This document shows, piece after piece, positions 1 through 11,789 of a DNA stretch of 64,000 nucleotides. The stretch spans positions 10,726,001-10,790,000 of the forward strand of contig OY987243.1 of NCBI GenBank assembly GCA_963920765.1, read 5' to 3'. Each line of letters opens with the position of its first letter. The first letter of the stretch is position 1. Below the pieces are notes generated by a model. The model was given only the letters and a program-made list of their open reading frames with translations. It searched no databases and was not told where the DNA came from. The position numbers were made by a program, and so were the translations under genes. This DNA is from Ulota crispa. Its lineage: Eukaryota; Streptophyta; Bryopsida; Orthotrichales; Orthotrichaceae.

Positions 1-416
1 ATCATTTGTGATTATTTTAAAAGTGATGAGATATATTTAAATACATCACTTAGATCCTATAGTAAAAGATGATTCAAAAAACTTACTACAATTTTGCTCA
101 TCATCCTAAGATATGATCTTCCATAGCATTTGATATTTGAGTTTGAGATATCATATATCTTCTCATTGCTAGTTATTACTTGGATTTTCATTTGACTTCC
201 AATACATAGTATTGTCCCCTTCAAATTTTGAGAAGGTAATAGAAATGAGAACAATGAATCCTTCCTTTATTATTGAGACACAATATTGTCATTCAAACAA
301 GCGGCTAATGTTCATGTTTTGTAAATTTAGCGCCTGACATTGTTATTGCAAATTGGATTACAATTTTCTATATGTGCAAAAATTTCAAATCATTCAACTT
401 TAAGATTGCTCAATGG
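1..416. other. 3' flank of the NudC gene
   Basis: AT-rich DNA downstream of the NudC stop codon. It probably contains the 3' UTR, but no clear poly(A) signal could be singled out. No other gene or repeat was recognised. Confidence 0.4.
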
Positions 417-3400
417 TCAGCATATCTTCACCTTGCTAAAATCCATCTCTGGATGCTGCAATTAGGAAAAGAAAGACACAATTTTAGAGCATTTAATGCA
501 CACTTTTATACATAATACGCTCATACTAGCAATTCATGAATTTGTGTCAAATCATAGACTTTCTAGCTTAGAATTATAAATAGTGAAATTTGTAACAAAG
601 GCCTATTATAGTGTCAATTTAGCACAATCATAGCTCTATTTCAAATTTTGCAAAAATAAATAATTAGTTTCTCACCAAGTAAACATAACATTATGTTCAA
701 AAGTACAAATTTAGTCAAAGTGTATGAATTGGATAGCAAAATTTGACTATCATAGGAGAAATATCTATTTTACAAAGTTTGGGCATATCACAAGTCACAT
801 TGTATTCTTGGTAGATCAAATTTTTGTTACTTTAGGGGTTTTTTTTTAGCATAGAAGATGTGTGCATGGATACTTTCTACATACCCATGCAATCAAATCT
901 CAAAAAGTCATCACCAATAATTCTCAACCAATTATCAAGTAAAATCATGAATTTAATACAAAATAATTCACCAAAAATGGGATGTTATTTTTGACAAATC
1001 AAAATTTGGTATGCTTGATTGAGATTACATAAGAATTAGATTTCTATGATTTAAAACAAGAAAAATATCAATTATATTTCATACTGGCAAAGTTCTTTGA
1101 ACGTCAAAAGAAGCTGTTTGAGGATTTGGTGGAGGGCATTGTACATGTCTTTAAAAATACTCCAAGACATGTATGAATGAGGATCAAACATGTTGTAGCA
1201 GGTCAATTTTACCTGAGCCATAAATTTCTTGAGAATTTCACTCTTGCCAGCCTCATCACTTGTAGGCAATCCCATTTGTTTTTGCCGTTGATCATACTGC
1301 AGTACCCCCAATATGGTTAAAACCTTGCACAATTCTAAGTTTGCACTTTTAAAAAACTGCTGGCTTTCTTGACATAATTTTTTTAAAGAAAAAATCGAGA
1401 CCCTTCATTACCCAAACATTGTAGGTCTAACCACCAATAGAGAAGATTGAGTAGGAAACACGTTCATTTCCAACTTTCAATACAAAATCACTCATGCAAT
1501 TTAAAGCTTGAACATGATTGCTTAACGCTTCAAAAGTAAATGCAAATGAAGGCTTATCTTGCTAAAATGGACACGGGAGCTTTTCATGCTTCAACTTATC
1601 TTGCATTTCAATTCATGAAATGGAAAATTGGCCAAAAGATAAGCAAGAATTGAAGTGATGAGGCATTTGCAACTTTGAAAAATTGCTAATTTGATCCTAG
1701 TAGCCATGAGATTACAAACAATCTATTTTTTGGTAGTAGGACCACAAACAAATCATATAAAACAAATCACATGAAGATAAATGACTTGGACAAAATAGCT
1801 AAAACACATACTTCCAATCTAGAATCGAATCTCAAATCTTATTTATATTAAAACATATGAAAACATTGTTCATACCATCATTTTTTCTACAGTTCCACGA
1901 GTTTCAGTATCTAGATCATGCAACTTGCTGGTCTCAGGTTCCACCTTTTTTGTGTTGATTTCAGGTTCTTCTTTTACCACACATTTCCACCACTCCATCC
2001 TATTGCATTTGGTCAAAAAAATAGACAAAGTGCCATTGTCCTCTGCATACAAAATAATGAATTCATAAAGAAAGAACTTCTTGCTCTTTACATGACAACT
2101 CATTTAAGTATATCACTCTTGCCTTCTTTTGAAACAGGCCATTAATGTTACCAATCTAATTGACAATCAAAAACTAAGCTACTTACATATAGATTGAAAA
2201 TATTTACAATAAATGACAATGATTCAAAGCTGTTACCCAAACTCCAAAAGCATTCATTCGGCTTCACTAGATTGTAGAACTCACCCTACACAAGAAAAGA
2301 CCTTGGTGATGTTGAAACTAGGTTTGAAGTTATGAATTTTAATATTACCGTATACGTCTGCATAAAAAACACACACATGCTTAACCCCTAAAGGACCAAG
2401 CAGCCCTTTGCGACCGGTACAATATGGGGTATTTTTTTTTTGAGATCAACAAAGAAGTTAGAATATAGATCAATGATGTTCTAGTGAGGTAGCCAAGATC
2501 CCAAATTAAAACTTTTTGTTGGTATCAAATGCTTACATACTATGTATTATAGTAACTCGGTCCTTTAAGGATTAAATTTAGATTTTCATGCTCTCATGTA
2601 TTCCACTATTGCATATAGGTCATCCACGTAGAATAAGGCCATCTCACCTCCAAAATAGGTGAATGGCCCTTCAAACCAGCCTTCAATGTCTTGTTCTTTA
2701 TTTCACAAGTCACTGCATTTCCTCTAGTACCTTTTGGCATGTGCACATGCAATGAAACATCTCCAAGGGTTTGTGTCCAAGAGTATTTTTTGTGATCATA
2801 TCCATTTCCAAGGTTGGGCTCTACACATTTGAGGAAACAATGAAAAGATCAAAGACAACAAAGTTGACATGTATAATGTGTACTAGTACAACTAGACCTC
2901 ATAACGAAACAATTGAATGGCAATAAGTTGACTTACTCAAACCCATTCCTTCATTAGATTGTGCTTCTTCATTCTTAACACTCTTTGGTACTACAACATC
3001 CTCTTTACTTTGCTGTGGAAACTTCTTGTTGATAGAACTTGAAGAGAAGCATGTGTCTACTATCCTTGGAGATGTTGGCTCTTTATTCAAAATATCAATT
3101 TCTTTAATTTTTGCAACATTCTTTGGTGTGACATCTTTTTTGTCAAAAACAGTTCTTTTCTTTTTTGACAATGTCACAATTTCAACCACTTTAGATTCAA
3201 TTTTGTCATCTTGCAAAAGATTGGTCTCTTGAAAGAGAAAGTCTATTACAGTAGTTAGAAGCTCCAAAGGCTGTTGTTTATGATGTTCAAGCAAAGTGTT
3301 TAAGATAAAGTTATGGTTAAAGTGTTTGTTGTCAAATTGGTTTGGCAATGGAGCAATGGATTCTTTTTGCAATGGAATTTTTGCTACATGCTTTGATTGC

Positions 3401-3495
3401 ACTTCATGGTCAGCCTCAACTTGTATTGAAGGCTTGGATTGGTGTGGCAATGACATTGGTTCCTTTTCTTCATCATAATCTGAAATGATAGCCAT
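417..3495 (-). CDS. NudC / BOBBER-type CS-domain protein, six exons
   Basis: NudC-family proteins are Hsp90-associated co-chaperones needed for protein stability, microtubule/dynein function and, in Arabidopsis (BOBBER1), development and heat tolerance; they act in the cytoplasm. I read six coding exons on the minus strand: 3495-2937, 2820-2648, 2285-2237, 2042-1876, 1296-1213 and 455-417. They total 1071 nt (356 aa). All introns are GT-AG and all phases match. The start MAIIS is that of plant BOBBER proteins, followed by an N-terminal helical segment ([18 protein letters not shown]) and a Lys-rich linker. The CS domain begins at [10 protein letters not shown] and runs through LKAGLKG and [15 protein letters not shown]. 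The hallmark C-terminus follows: [49 protein letters not shown] and [12 protein letters not shown]-stop. Introns are 116, 362, 194, 579 and 757 bp; the second holds a piggyBac-like MITE. The gene looks intact. Family assignment is very likely; exact ends rest on manual splicing. Confidence 0.93.
2381..2575. mobile_element. piggyBac-like MITE in NudC intron 2
   Basis: Starts TTAACCCCTAAAGGACC and ends GGTCCTTTAAGGATTAA, so it has inverted ends flanked by TTAA. The interior (ACTTTGCGGCCAGTACAATA-like, then TATGTATTATAGTA) matches a second copy at 55124-55365. It is too short to encode a protein. Confidence 0.75.
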
Positions 3496-4496
3496 TCATT
3501 GAACACTTTTTTGGACAAAATTAGCAATTCTCTTTAACCTAACAGTCAACTCAAACACAAATATCTTTTGCAAACTTTCAAAAAAATACCATCTAAATTA
3601 ATCTCACTGCAAAGTGCAGCACATTGTTTGCTAATGATATCTTAATTGTTAATTTCCACAATATCAAAGGCCCAACAGCTCATACAGTCAATAGTTGTTA
3701 AAAACTATCTTTGGCACAACCAAAAACTACCATAGCAAGAAAATATTGCCACCAATGGATAACTTCCACCACAGTAATTGAATGGCTGTTGATGCTTCTC
3801 AAAATATCAAATACTTTACAACAATAAAAAATTCCAAGATAAAATCCGGCCTCACCAAAGCCAAGAGCATTTATTGCAAGTTTCTTATTCATGCACGCCT
3901 CCACAATGCAAGAATTATTTCACATACAAGAAATGCATACATCTTTTGCAAAAAGAAGTTTGTTAGAAAAATATTCAAAATCAAATCCTTTGCAATTTGC
4001 AAGAAGCATCTTTACATTTTTTTATTACATAGTTTTTTGTTAATTCCTATAAAATAAAAAAACACAACAACTCATAGAATCAACAATTGTAAGAAAAGAT
4101 TTTTGGTACAATTATGAACTATCAAAACAAGAAAACGTTGCCATTGAGATGTACTTCAACTAAAGCCACAGCTTCTATTACAAATCTTTAGTTAAAAGAT
4201 GCCTACAAAGGACAAGAATCTCCATACAAATAAACCTACAAATAAAAAACATAATATAAGGCAACAAACATTTTTAACATTGTAAAGAGACACAAAATTT
4301 GCAAACGAGCTTTTAACAATGGTTGTAAGTTACTTCATTATAGGAAGCTCACATCCTTTTTCCTCTTCCAAATTGAACCAAATGATAGTTGCTTTCATAC
4401 TTGCACAAAAACTTGTGCAAAACACTACTTTCCTGTCATTTTCTTTGGCAACGTGAATTTTCTTCTTTCACACCCTAAAGTACATTTGTCTCCATT
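3496..4496. other. 5' flank of NudC, no gene seen
   Basis: AT-rich DNA upstream of the NudC start codon, presumably containing its 5' UTR and promoter. The short reading frames here lack family resemblance and coding character. Confidence 0.4.
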
Positions 4497-5428
4497 TTAA
4501 CCCCTAAAGGACCGTTGTCCCTTTGGGGGACAAATGGGATTTTGGGCAAGTACCTACGGCCTCAATTTTTGTCCTGATTTTTTGAAACTTTTTTTGAAGA
4601 TAGAAAAACACATTAGCTTTTGGGGAATATAATTTTTATTCCAATTGATGCTAGGGAGCAAAAGTTTTGCCCAAATAAGCACAAATTTGGGGACTAGGGG
4701 CAGCAAAAAAAATTCTGGAAAAAACTTGAAAAAAAAATTTAATTTTCTTTTCTTATAGATTATAACTTTTTCTACATCTAAAGCTTTGATTCATTCCATT
4801 TGGACTAGTTATGAGAAAGTTATGGACAATCTTGTTTTTCGGGCAACTCAAGCATCTTCTTGAAAAAATAACTTATAAAATTCATTTTTGAATGCAATTT
4901 TAACATTTTTTCAAAAAAAATTGTTGGAGAGGGTGAAGTTTGCTTTCTAGAACAACCTTACCATTGGGATTATTGCATTTCAATTCCATTGCAGGGTTAT
5001 TAGCAATTTAAGTTTTTGTTCAATCTTGTACCTTCTTCTACCTAATGATTTTTTAAAGAATGAAAATTAAGTTTTATTTATTTATTTATTTATTCTCAAG
5101 ATTCCCAACTCAACTTCCCACCATGCAAAAATAGAAATCCAAACTTTGTGGAGCAAAAATTTTAAGTTAAAAATGTTCAAAGTTAAAAAATCTAATCAAG
5201 CAAGGTGCAAAAAAAGCTATTTTTTACACTTTAAATGCATACATCTTCCAATGTGTGTGGTCAAAGTTCTTGAGTTTTGTATGACACATTCTTATAGTAG
5301 TTTAGCACAAGATCCTATGATCATATATGCAAAATGCTTGATTTTCAAACTTTTTTACTCTTTGCCATAGAGGTGACACTTTTGAGTGTTTTTTGACAAA
5401 ATAAAGGCCATGGTCCTTTAGGGGTTAA
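4497..5428. mobile_element. piggyBac-like non-autonomous element (0.93 kb)
   Basis: Left end TTAACCCCTAAAGGACCG, right end GGTCCTTTAGGGGTTAA: inverted ends with a TTAA duplication. The interior is AT-rich without a transposase frame. It resembles the longer copies at 20111 and 51954 in its ends and general make-up. Confidence 0.75.
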
Positions 5429-5450
5429 ATATCACCTTGACCTCTCATTA

Positions 5451-5800
5451 ATACACCCTTTGAACTACTGTACCACACCCCGGGGTAAATTTTAGATTTC
5501 TACCATCAAAAAGCTGAATTTGAGAATTTTGAATTCAGATTTGGACACAGAGACCATGATTTTGTCTAGAACCATAAAAAAAGTTGCAATTCAATAACAC
5601 CCACTGAAAAAGCTTATTTCTTTTTACAAACAAAAGTAAAAGTAACACTTTTTTTCCTAACTAAATTTTATTAGTGGGTGTTGTTGAATTGCAACTTTTT
5701 TTTATGGTTCTAGACAAAATCATGGTCTCTAAGTCCAAATCTAAATTCAAAATTCTCAAATTCAGCTTTTTGATGGTAGAAATCTAAAATTTACCCTAAG
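5451..5800. mobile_element. Foldback MITE, larger part (split copy)
   Basis: Long palindrome: the left arm reads GGGGTAAATTTTAGATTTCTA and the right arm returns as GAAATCTAAAATTTACCC, with matching inner arms around GACAAAATCATGGTCTC. It is homologous to the complete copy at 45994-46397. Its distal end (GGTGTGGTACAGTAGTTCAA) is displaced to 8176-8224 by an inserted element. Confidence 0.8.
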
Positions 5801-6049
5801 ATGTTGTACAACGATGCTAAGGTCTAAGCCGGGAGCAATGAGCGTTGAGTGTTGAGTAGTGAGCAATTGGATTTGAGCAATGAAAATTCTCATTTTATTT
5901 TTAAAAAATTAAACAATAAAAAGTGAGGTTGAGCCAAAAAAAAGTAATGAAAAAACTAATAAAACTAACATATCACTAAATAAACTTGGAGGAAAATAGC
6001 TCTTATAAATATTTTTTGCTCCATTTTTTTTTTTTTTTTTACAAATTTT

Positions 6050-6453
6050 ATTTTTGTGTTTTAGGACCCTCCTTGGAACCCAAGAGGTCCACTTGTGGTG
6101 GTTTTAGATTTTGTAAAGGGCTCCTTGGATTCCGAGGAGCACTTCTAAAAATAGCAATTTTTTTTAAATACATTTTTAAGCTTAAATTTTATTTATTTAA
6201 TTTTTTTACGGATTTTGTTTTTGGGTTTTAGGACCCTCCTTGGTACCCAGGAGACCCACTTTTGGTGGTTCTGGATTTTGTAAAAGCCTCCTTGGAATCC
6301 AAGGAGCACTTCTAAACATAGATTTTTTTTTTTTTTTTTTTTCAGATTTTTTTGTGTGTCTTAAAACCCTTCTCAAAACCTAGAGGCCCACTTTTGGTGG
6401 TTTTGGATTTTGTAAAAACCTCCTCGGAATCCAAAGAGCACTTCTAAAAATAG
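6050..6453 (+). repeat. Direct repeats, three units of about 100 bp
   Basis: Units near 6050-6152, 6219-6321 and 6350-6453 share TTTTAGGACCCTCCTTGG, GGTGGTTTTGGATTTTGTAA and CCTTGGAATCCAAGGAGCAC, separated by poly-T tracts. A partial fourth unit (CTCCTTGGAACTTGGAGGCC) follows the helicase-like segment at about 7435, and an inverted start of a unit appears right after the gap at 7811. Confidence 0.7.
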
Positions 6454-6489
6454 ATTTATTATTATTACTATTTTTGGATTTTGTTTTTG

Positions 6490-7472
6490 TGCTTAGACCC
6501 ACAGCGGAAGTATAATTGCTTAGCCAGTCAAAGAATTTTCTGGCTTGGGCTTGATTCTCGCAAAAACCGATAGTATAGAAATTAGCAAGTTGCTCACAAA
6601 TATGAATAATTTTTAACCAAAAATTCTCTTTGTAAATATGGAACCAATTTGCTTTGGTGGTTACAAAAATAAGTTCATCAAGTTTTCTATCATCATCGGA
6701 CGCGATATGAACATGACAAATCTTTTTTTTCGGGTCTTTTGAACAAAGTTGGATAAATTTCGAATGATATTCTTGAACCGTCGCAGAAATAAATGTACAT
6801 GTTTTACATTGTGTAGCCCCATTCGCAGCCCTTATATTATATTATAAAGATTTTATTTGGCTCGCAATTGATGAAGTACATAATTTTGTCAATTCCTGTC
6901 TACGATTCATAGATTTTTTGTCGGAACGTTCTTCTTCCGTGTTAGAGCTAAAACTTAAGGAATTGATAAATAATTCTTATGAAAATCCTGGATTGAAAGA
7001 TGTACAAGATTTGCCGAATCAAGACTCTAAAGAGATAAATGATTTGGTCTATAAAGCGGTGGCTAAGTTTTTGAATTCCGGCAAAGAGATTCGAGGTAGT
7101 AATATGGACATAGCGCATACTCCGCACACAGGGGAAATACTAGAAGACGAAAAATCCACACAGACTAATATTACCGTCGCCTCCGCTTTGGGAGTAATGG
7201 GTACTGGACTTAACCTGCCCAAACAGAAGCTTGTATTTTTTAATATGGGTCTTTATAAGCCAATTAGTGTCTTTTGGCATTGCCGTACAAGTGAGGAGGC
7301 TAAAGTCCTTGTCCTTCAAGATTTAATAAGTTCTGTTCAGCAAACGCTTGGACGCAATATGCGTATGACCCAAAGGGAAAAAGCTGGGGAAAAAAAATCT
7401 AGGCGAGTTACTTTCTTCATGGGTATCCATAATTCTCCTTGGAACTTGGAGGCCTATTTGTGCACGTTATGA
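6490..7472. pseudogene. Fossil SF2 helicase fragments (possible large-DNA-virus or mobile-element origin)
   Basis: Three segments carry helicase hallmarks. A plus-strand stretch from about 6849 has a DExH-type box in LAIDEVHNF. A minus-strand open stretch at about 6490-6835 has a motif-III-like FISATV and a motif-IV-like FYTIGFCENQAQARKFF. The plus-strand part up to 7472 has ALGVMGTGLNLP and QQTLGRNMR, resembling motifs V and VI. The DEVHN box and Q..GR..R are reminiscent of Rad3/DinG-type helicases. The copy is broken and rearranged (at least one inversion, ends missing), so it is a fossil. Its GC content is higher than that of the flanking DNA. Origin is unresolved: a captured host gene, a virus-like element or a giant-virus relic are all possible. 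Confidence 0.5.
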
Positions 7473-7610
7473 ATTTTGTAAAGGAGTCATAGAATTTGTT
7501 AAAAATTGCACAATTCATGAAATGTCAACAAAATCTCGAGTATTTAATAAGTAGTTTAGTCCTTATTGCTAGAAATAAGCTACAATGACCTTTTTAGAAA
7601 GAAAATTGTC

Positions 7611-7810
7611 NNNNNNNNNNNNNNNNNNNNNNNNNNNNNNNNNNNNNNNNNNNNNNNNNNNNNNNNNNNNNNNNNNNNNNNNNNNNNNNNNNNNNNNNNN
7701 NNNNNNNNNNNNNNNNNNNNNNNNNNNNNNNNNNNNNNNNNNNNNNNNNNNNNNNNNNNNNNNNNNNNNNNNNNNNNNNNNNNNNNNNNNNNNNNNNNNN
7801 NNNNNNNNNN
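7611..7810. other. Assembly gap (200 N)
   Basis: A run of exactly 200 N, apparently a placeholder of set size. It falls in the repeat-rich part of the 2.4-kb TIR element, where an inverted array of the upstream units would be expected. Confidence 0.99.
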
Positions 7811-8175
7811 GGGTCCTAAAACAGAAAAACAAAATTTGTAAAAAATATAAAATATAAAAAAATGGAGAAAAAGTCACAAATAAATACATATTAGTAATAA
7901 TAACAATAATATTTGTTGTCCTCTTTCTATTTACATTTATCTATTTTAGTTTTCATTCATCCAATTTATTTTTTCATTTGTTTGTTTCAATAGATGAATT
8001 TCAAACATCATCTAAAAAAATTATTCATGAGTGACTATTTTTGCCTACTTACAATTGTATAAAGCTTACTAAATATCATTTTTAACTTTCCAATTTTCAT
8101 GAAAAATTTGCCCATTGCTCAACACTCACTGCTCAACGCTCAATGCTCATTGCTCCCCGCTCAGACTTTAGCATT

Positions 8176-8224
8176 CCTGGGGTGTGGTACAGTAGTTCAA
8201 AGGGTGTGGTACACATATCAATGC
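8176..8224. mobile_element. Foldback MITE, displaced distal end
   Basis: GGGGTGTGGTACAGTAGTTC followed by AAAGGGTGTGGTACACATAT. It is the inverted complement of 5451-5490 and matches the right end of the intact copy at 45994-46397. Confidence 0.75.
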
Positions 8225-8932
8225 CCTTTTGTTAATTTGGATATCTTAACTTGGACACTTTGAAAATAATTGTGTTAATTAGCACAAAATAATGAGAAAC
8301 TCTATTGACTATTAGAAGCACTGTAAAAATCATCCAATTTTTCTACATTTATGCTATGTTTCATGATGTTTACAAACAAAAAAACATTAAAAGTCTAGAA
8401 CATCCTTAAATTTCTCAAGATTTGAATTCCCAAAGAACTTTCATCACTTGAAGTCTTGGAAACTGATCCTATATGAAATTTTTTGCAAGATTTTTTTTCA
8501 CTATAACAACAACCTTATTTGCCTTGTTTGCTATTTGCTCAATTTCCCATTTATCTATTTGCTCATCCATTAGCTCATCCACTAATAATTGGATCTACTA
8601 GGTTAAAGTTGTCATTAAGCTATTTATTAAACTTTTGGACATGTGTGTTTGAATGTTTGGACAACTAGAATTTGGATATTATTTAGCTTTAGACACTGAA
8701 ATATGACAACCCTATAGTGAATTTTTGGTAGTTAACTAGAGTTGAGACTTTTCTTATGCCTTCATAGTTTAGTGGATTGCTCTTGCATTTTGACATTGAT
8801 CAATTGACGGTTTTTTAGCTAGGCCGCTATGGATGAATTGTGATGTGTTTTGAAGAGTTTTGATGGAATATGACGTGTAAGTCCTAATTTCAATGTGAAG
8901 TGGGCTTAGTTACAAATTGGCTTAAGGTAGGT
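8225..8932. other. AT-rich spacer, nothing recognised
   Basis: No open frame with family resemblance, no RNA gene and no clear terminal repeats were seen. Confidence 0.4.
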
Positions 8933-9326
8933 AGCTTGAATTGCGCCCCTCTCACATAAAGCATCCCATAGGTAAATGAGGAATGGTTATGAAGTGGTTC
9001 TTAAATGGACCTCTTTAAGTAATATAAGAAAATGGTATAATTAATTACATAGTCAATCATAATTTTTGATTTCACCTCATCTCTTTATAAATTCTAAGGG
9101 AATGGTTTATGAGAGACCTAGAGTTACAAATAGGTGCTTACTACCAAAAACTTTGAAAATTCATCAACAATTCAATAATGCATTAAAATATATGAAAAAA
9201 ATTATGTTACAATTGGCAATTATTTCTCTTTGTCTGAAAATTAGGCAAAAGAATTTTCTACCTTGGAAAACCCATGAAAAGGCAAAATAACCCTTAAAGT
9301 GACTCTTTATTAGCTACCTACCTTAG
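8933..9326. mobile_element. Stowaway-like MITE (AAGGTAGGTAGC ends)
   Basis: Left end TTAAGGTAGGTAGC, right end GCTACCTACCTTAG: a perfect inverted pair flanked by TA. The interior is homologous (inverted) to 43780-44250, for example CACCTATTTGTAACTCTAGG and AAAGAGATGAGGTGAAA. Confidence 0.75.
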
Positions 9327-9481
9327 TTCAAAGATGATGAATGCTACTAATGATTGGTGCCATCATTTTGAACTTAGATATCAATGGAAGTTTTGCATAT
9401 GTTTCCAAGTGACATATTTGCTTGTTTTTTGAGAGTTGAATGTTAGGAATCTTAGAATGAAATTAAAACCTTGATTATAAT

Positions 9482-10246
9482 GGAGGGTGAATGCATGGTT
9501 GAGTGGCTCAAAAACGTGACAAACTATAAAAAACTACACACATTCAATTTTCAAATGCCCAAACGGTACATTGGAAATTTTCAAAAAAGAAAAAAAAATC
9601 CATTGTAGAGACTTGAATTTTATTGTAACTACAACAATGTTGTTCAGTTTCTTTTTTGGCAATTTATGGAGATATGGAGTACTTTTGAAAAAACCTGAGT
9701 GTGACATTTCTGTTGTGTGCAAGTTTTTCAAGGATTTTTAAAGATGATTTAGTTACCTAAGAGAAAACAAAGGACTATGTTTCTAGTGGGCATTTGGGTA
9801 AAATTTCAAGAAATTATAATCTTGTTTTGTAAATGTGTATTGAATGTTTGCAAAGGACTTTTCAATGCCCTTTTTAACCTTGGATTTTATGAAGTCTTTT
9901 TCTCATTTGTCTTTTATTTTTTTCCTAATTTTTTTTTTCAACTTGAATATTTTTTAAAGTTCTAGGATAGCTTTTAGCAATAAGGACTTTTTGAATAACT
10001 TTGATTGATTTAAGTCTAAGCCGTAGAACATAGCCTGCAATGTGTAATTACAAAAAGATCACATTAGGTCATTGACTAAGTTTATAAGTCCATTATAGAC
10101 ATGAAGAGGCCACTTAGCCACTTTGACACTTGATGCAATTACAAATTAATGCTTGAGTCAAAATCCTTATACCCACTTAAGGGACTTTGAGAATAGGGAC
10201 TTTTGCCAAAATTGAGCCACTCAACCATGCATCTACCCTAGAAACT
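9482..10246. mobile_element. TIR-bounded element, about 0.77 kb
   Basis: Left end GGAGGGTGAATGCATGGTTG; right end is the inverted match AACCATGCATCTACCCTAG, continuing through GAGTGGCTCAA on both sides (about 30 bp). No coding frame was recognised. Confidence 0.5.
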
Positions 10247-11649
10247 AACATCAAATATAGGTGGCACAATTGGTGTTTATAAATCCTGTCTTGTGAATTT
10301 GTGATGTTACAAAGAATGGAGGTAAACAAGTGAATTCAGTAACTTTAGAAGTGAAGGTGATGAGGGACCATGCATCAAAATCTGAGTTTATAGATGCAAA
10401 TTGTTACATTTTGAACATATGACACTATTTATAATGTAACAACTTGAGCCACATCATTTGCATTAGTATATGGAATTGAATCATTTTCTCTATTGTGATA
10501 GATATTCCTATACTATTGCTCTGAAAGTTTGTCTACCACTTCATAATCATTGTTTTATATTAATTGAAGAATGTTAGAGTTTTAAATCAAATTTAAAGAT
10601 TAGATTCTCATATCTTTAAGAGAAGGTGTGAAGTGGCTTGCAACAAACAATGTAAAGCATGTGATTTATCTGAAAATATGTAAGTGATAGTTCAAGATAG
10701 AGAAAAACTATAATTTTTTAGGAAATCTCATGCTTTGTAGACTCAGAAACACAGATTCTAAAAGAGATGTCATTGAAAAGGATTTTTTTGTAAAAGGATT
10801 TATGCCCGACATTTAACTAAACATGAACTATGCAAAGTCCAAAAACAATTATTGAAGTGCAAAACGTCTTGTCTTGAGACTTGTACAGAACATTAGGAGA
10901 CATGTGGGTAAACTGGGAGTTGTGTGGTACACACTAGAAGTTGTGCGGTGCACATTGGGATATGTGTGCAAAATATTGAGAAATCTATATCTGGCAACAT
11001 GGAGAGACCTCCCTTTGTTTTACACCCAACATCCAAAATTATGTGAATAGTTCAAATTTAGTTAGATACGGCATATCTGAATGAATTATTAGTTTTGATT
11101 TGTATCAATTTGCAACAACTTCTATGCAAAACATACAATGCGTACAAAAGTTTTTCTTTGTACTCAAACATTGTGTAGATTTTGAGCCAAATCTTTTGGA
11201 CAATTATAAAATAGTTGTATTATCATGAACTTATTTTAAGAGATTTGGGCATTTTTTGTAATTACCTAGAATCAAGTTTTATTATTATTTTATAACTTTA
11301 AAAAGACTTGTAGGCATTGAAAAACCACCTAATATCTTGCATTCAACAAATCCTGGATTTCATAAAATGTAAAAATCAACAATCCAAATGACAATATTCA
11401 TTTGAGCATAGTGTATCAAGTGCCATGGATCATGATTGATAAGCTCTACCACTGGCACTATCTTTTACCTTGTTTACTGTTTGGTTTTTTGGGTCATGAG
11501 GCAAGGTTAGCATTCATATAATTATTAATCTTTCATTTTAGTCATAGATTAGTGACTTAGTTCATGCTCCATTTTGAAAAACTTATACACTAATAGTTAT
11601 GAATGGCAATAAAATAGGACTGTACCTTAGTATTGCATCAATTTACATA
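10247..11649. other. AT-rich spacer, nothing recognised
   Basis: 1.4 kb of low-GC DNA without a plausible gene or terminal-repeat structure. It may be old decayed repeat. Confidence 0.4.
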
Positions 11650-11789
11650 TACTAAAAGAAAATGTGTCCTAAATGATTGGTTCACAACGACTATACATGT
11701 CCTAAACAATTTTAATTCGTTGTACAATTATTTAGGACATTTTCAGCTATTGAGAACTAATTGTTGAGGACACGTTATTTTTCTAGTGA
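11650..11789. mobile_element. Short TIR MITE (ACTAGAAAAA / GTCCTAAA type)
   Basis: Starts ACTAAAAGAAAATGTGTCCT and ends GGACACGTTATTTTTCTAGT, an inverted pair. The inner repeated GTCCTAAA/TTTAGGAC motifs are shared with a second copy at 30899-31041. CACTAG-type ends suggest a CACTA-related MITE, but this is not proven. Confidence 0.65.

Larger units (their letters stand above)
5813..8176. mobile_element. 2.4-kb TIR element carrying broken SF2-helicase pieces
   Basis: The ends are inverted copies about 60 bp long. The left begins GATGCTAAGGTCTAAGC and contains GAGCAATGAGCGTTGAG; the right shows the reverse complement at 8110-8176. Inward of the ends, both sides carry related poly-T/TTTAGGACCC sequence, so the element folds back further. 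It contains direct repeats at 6050-6453, helicase-like segments at 6490-7472 and a 200-base assembly gap. It sits inside a foldback MITE. No transposase is visible. Confidence 0.6.

Noticed and set aside
2899-3495. Stand-alone 198-aa hypothetical protein
   Set aside because: It is the first exon of the NudC gene read past its GTAAGT donor; the last twelve residues are intronic.
7566-7889. Frames spanning the N gap
   Set aside because: Their length is made of N; the same holds for frames at 48013-48396.
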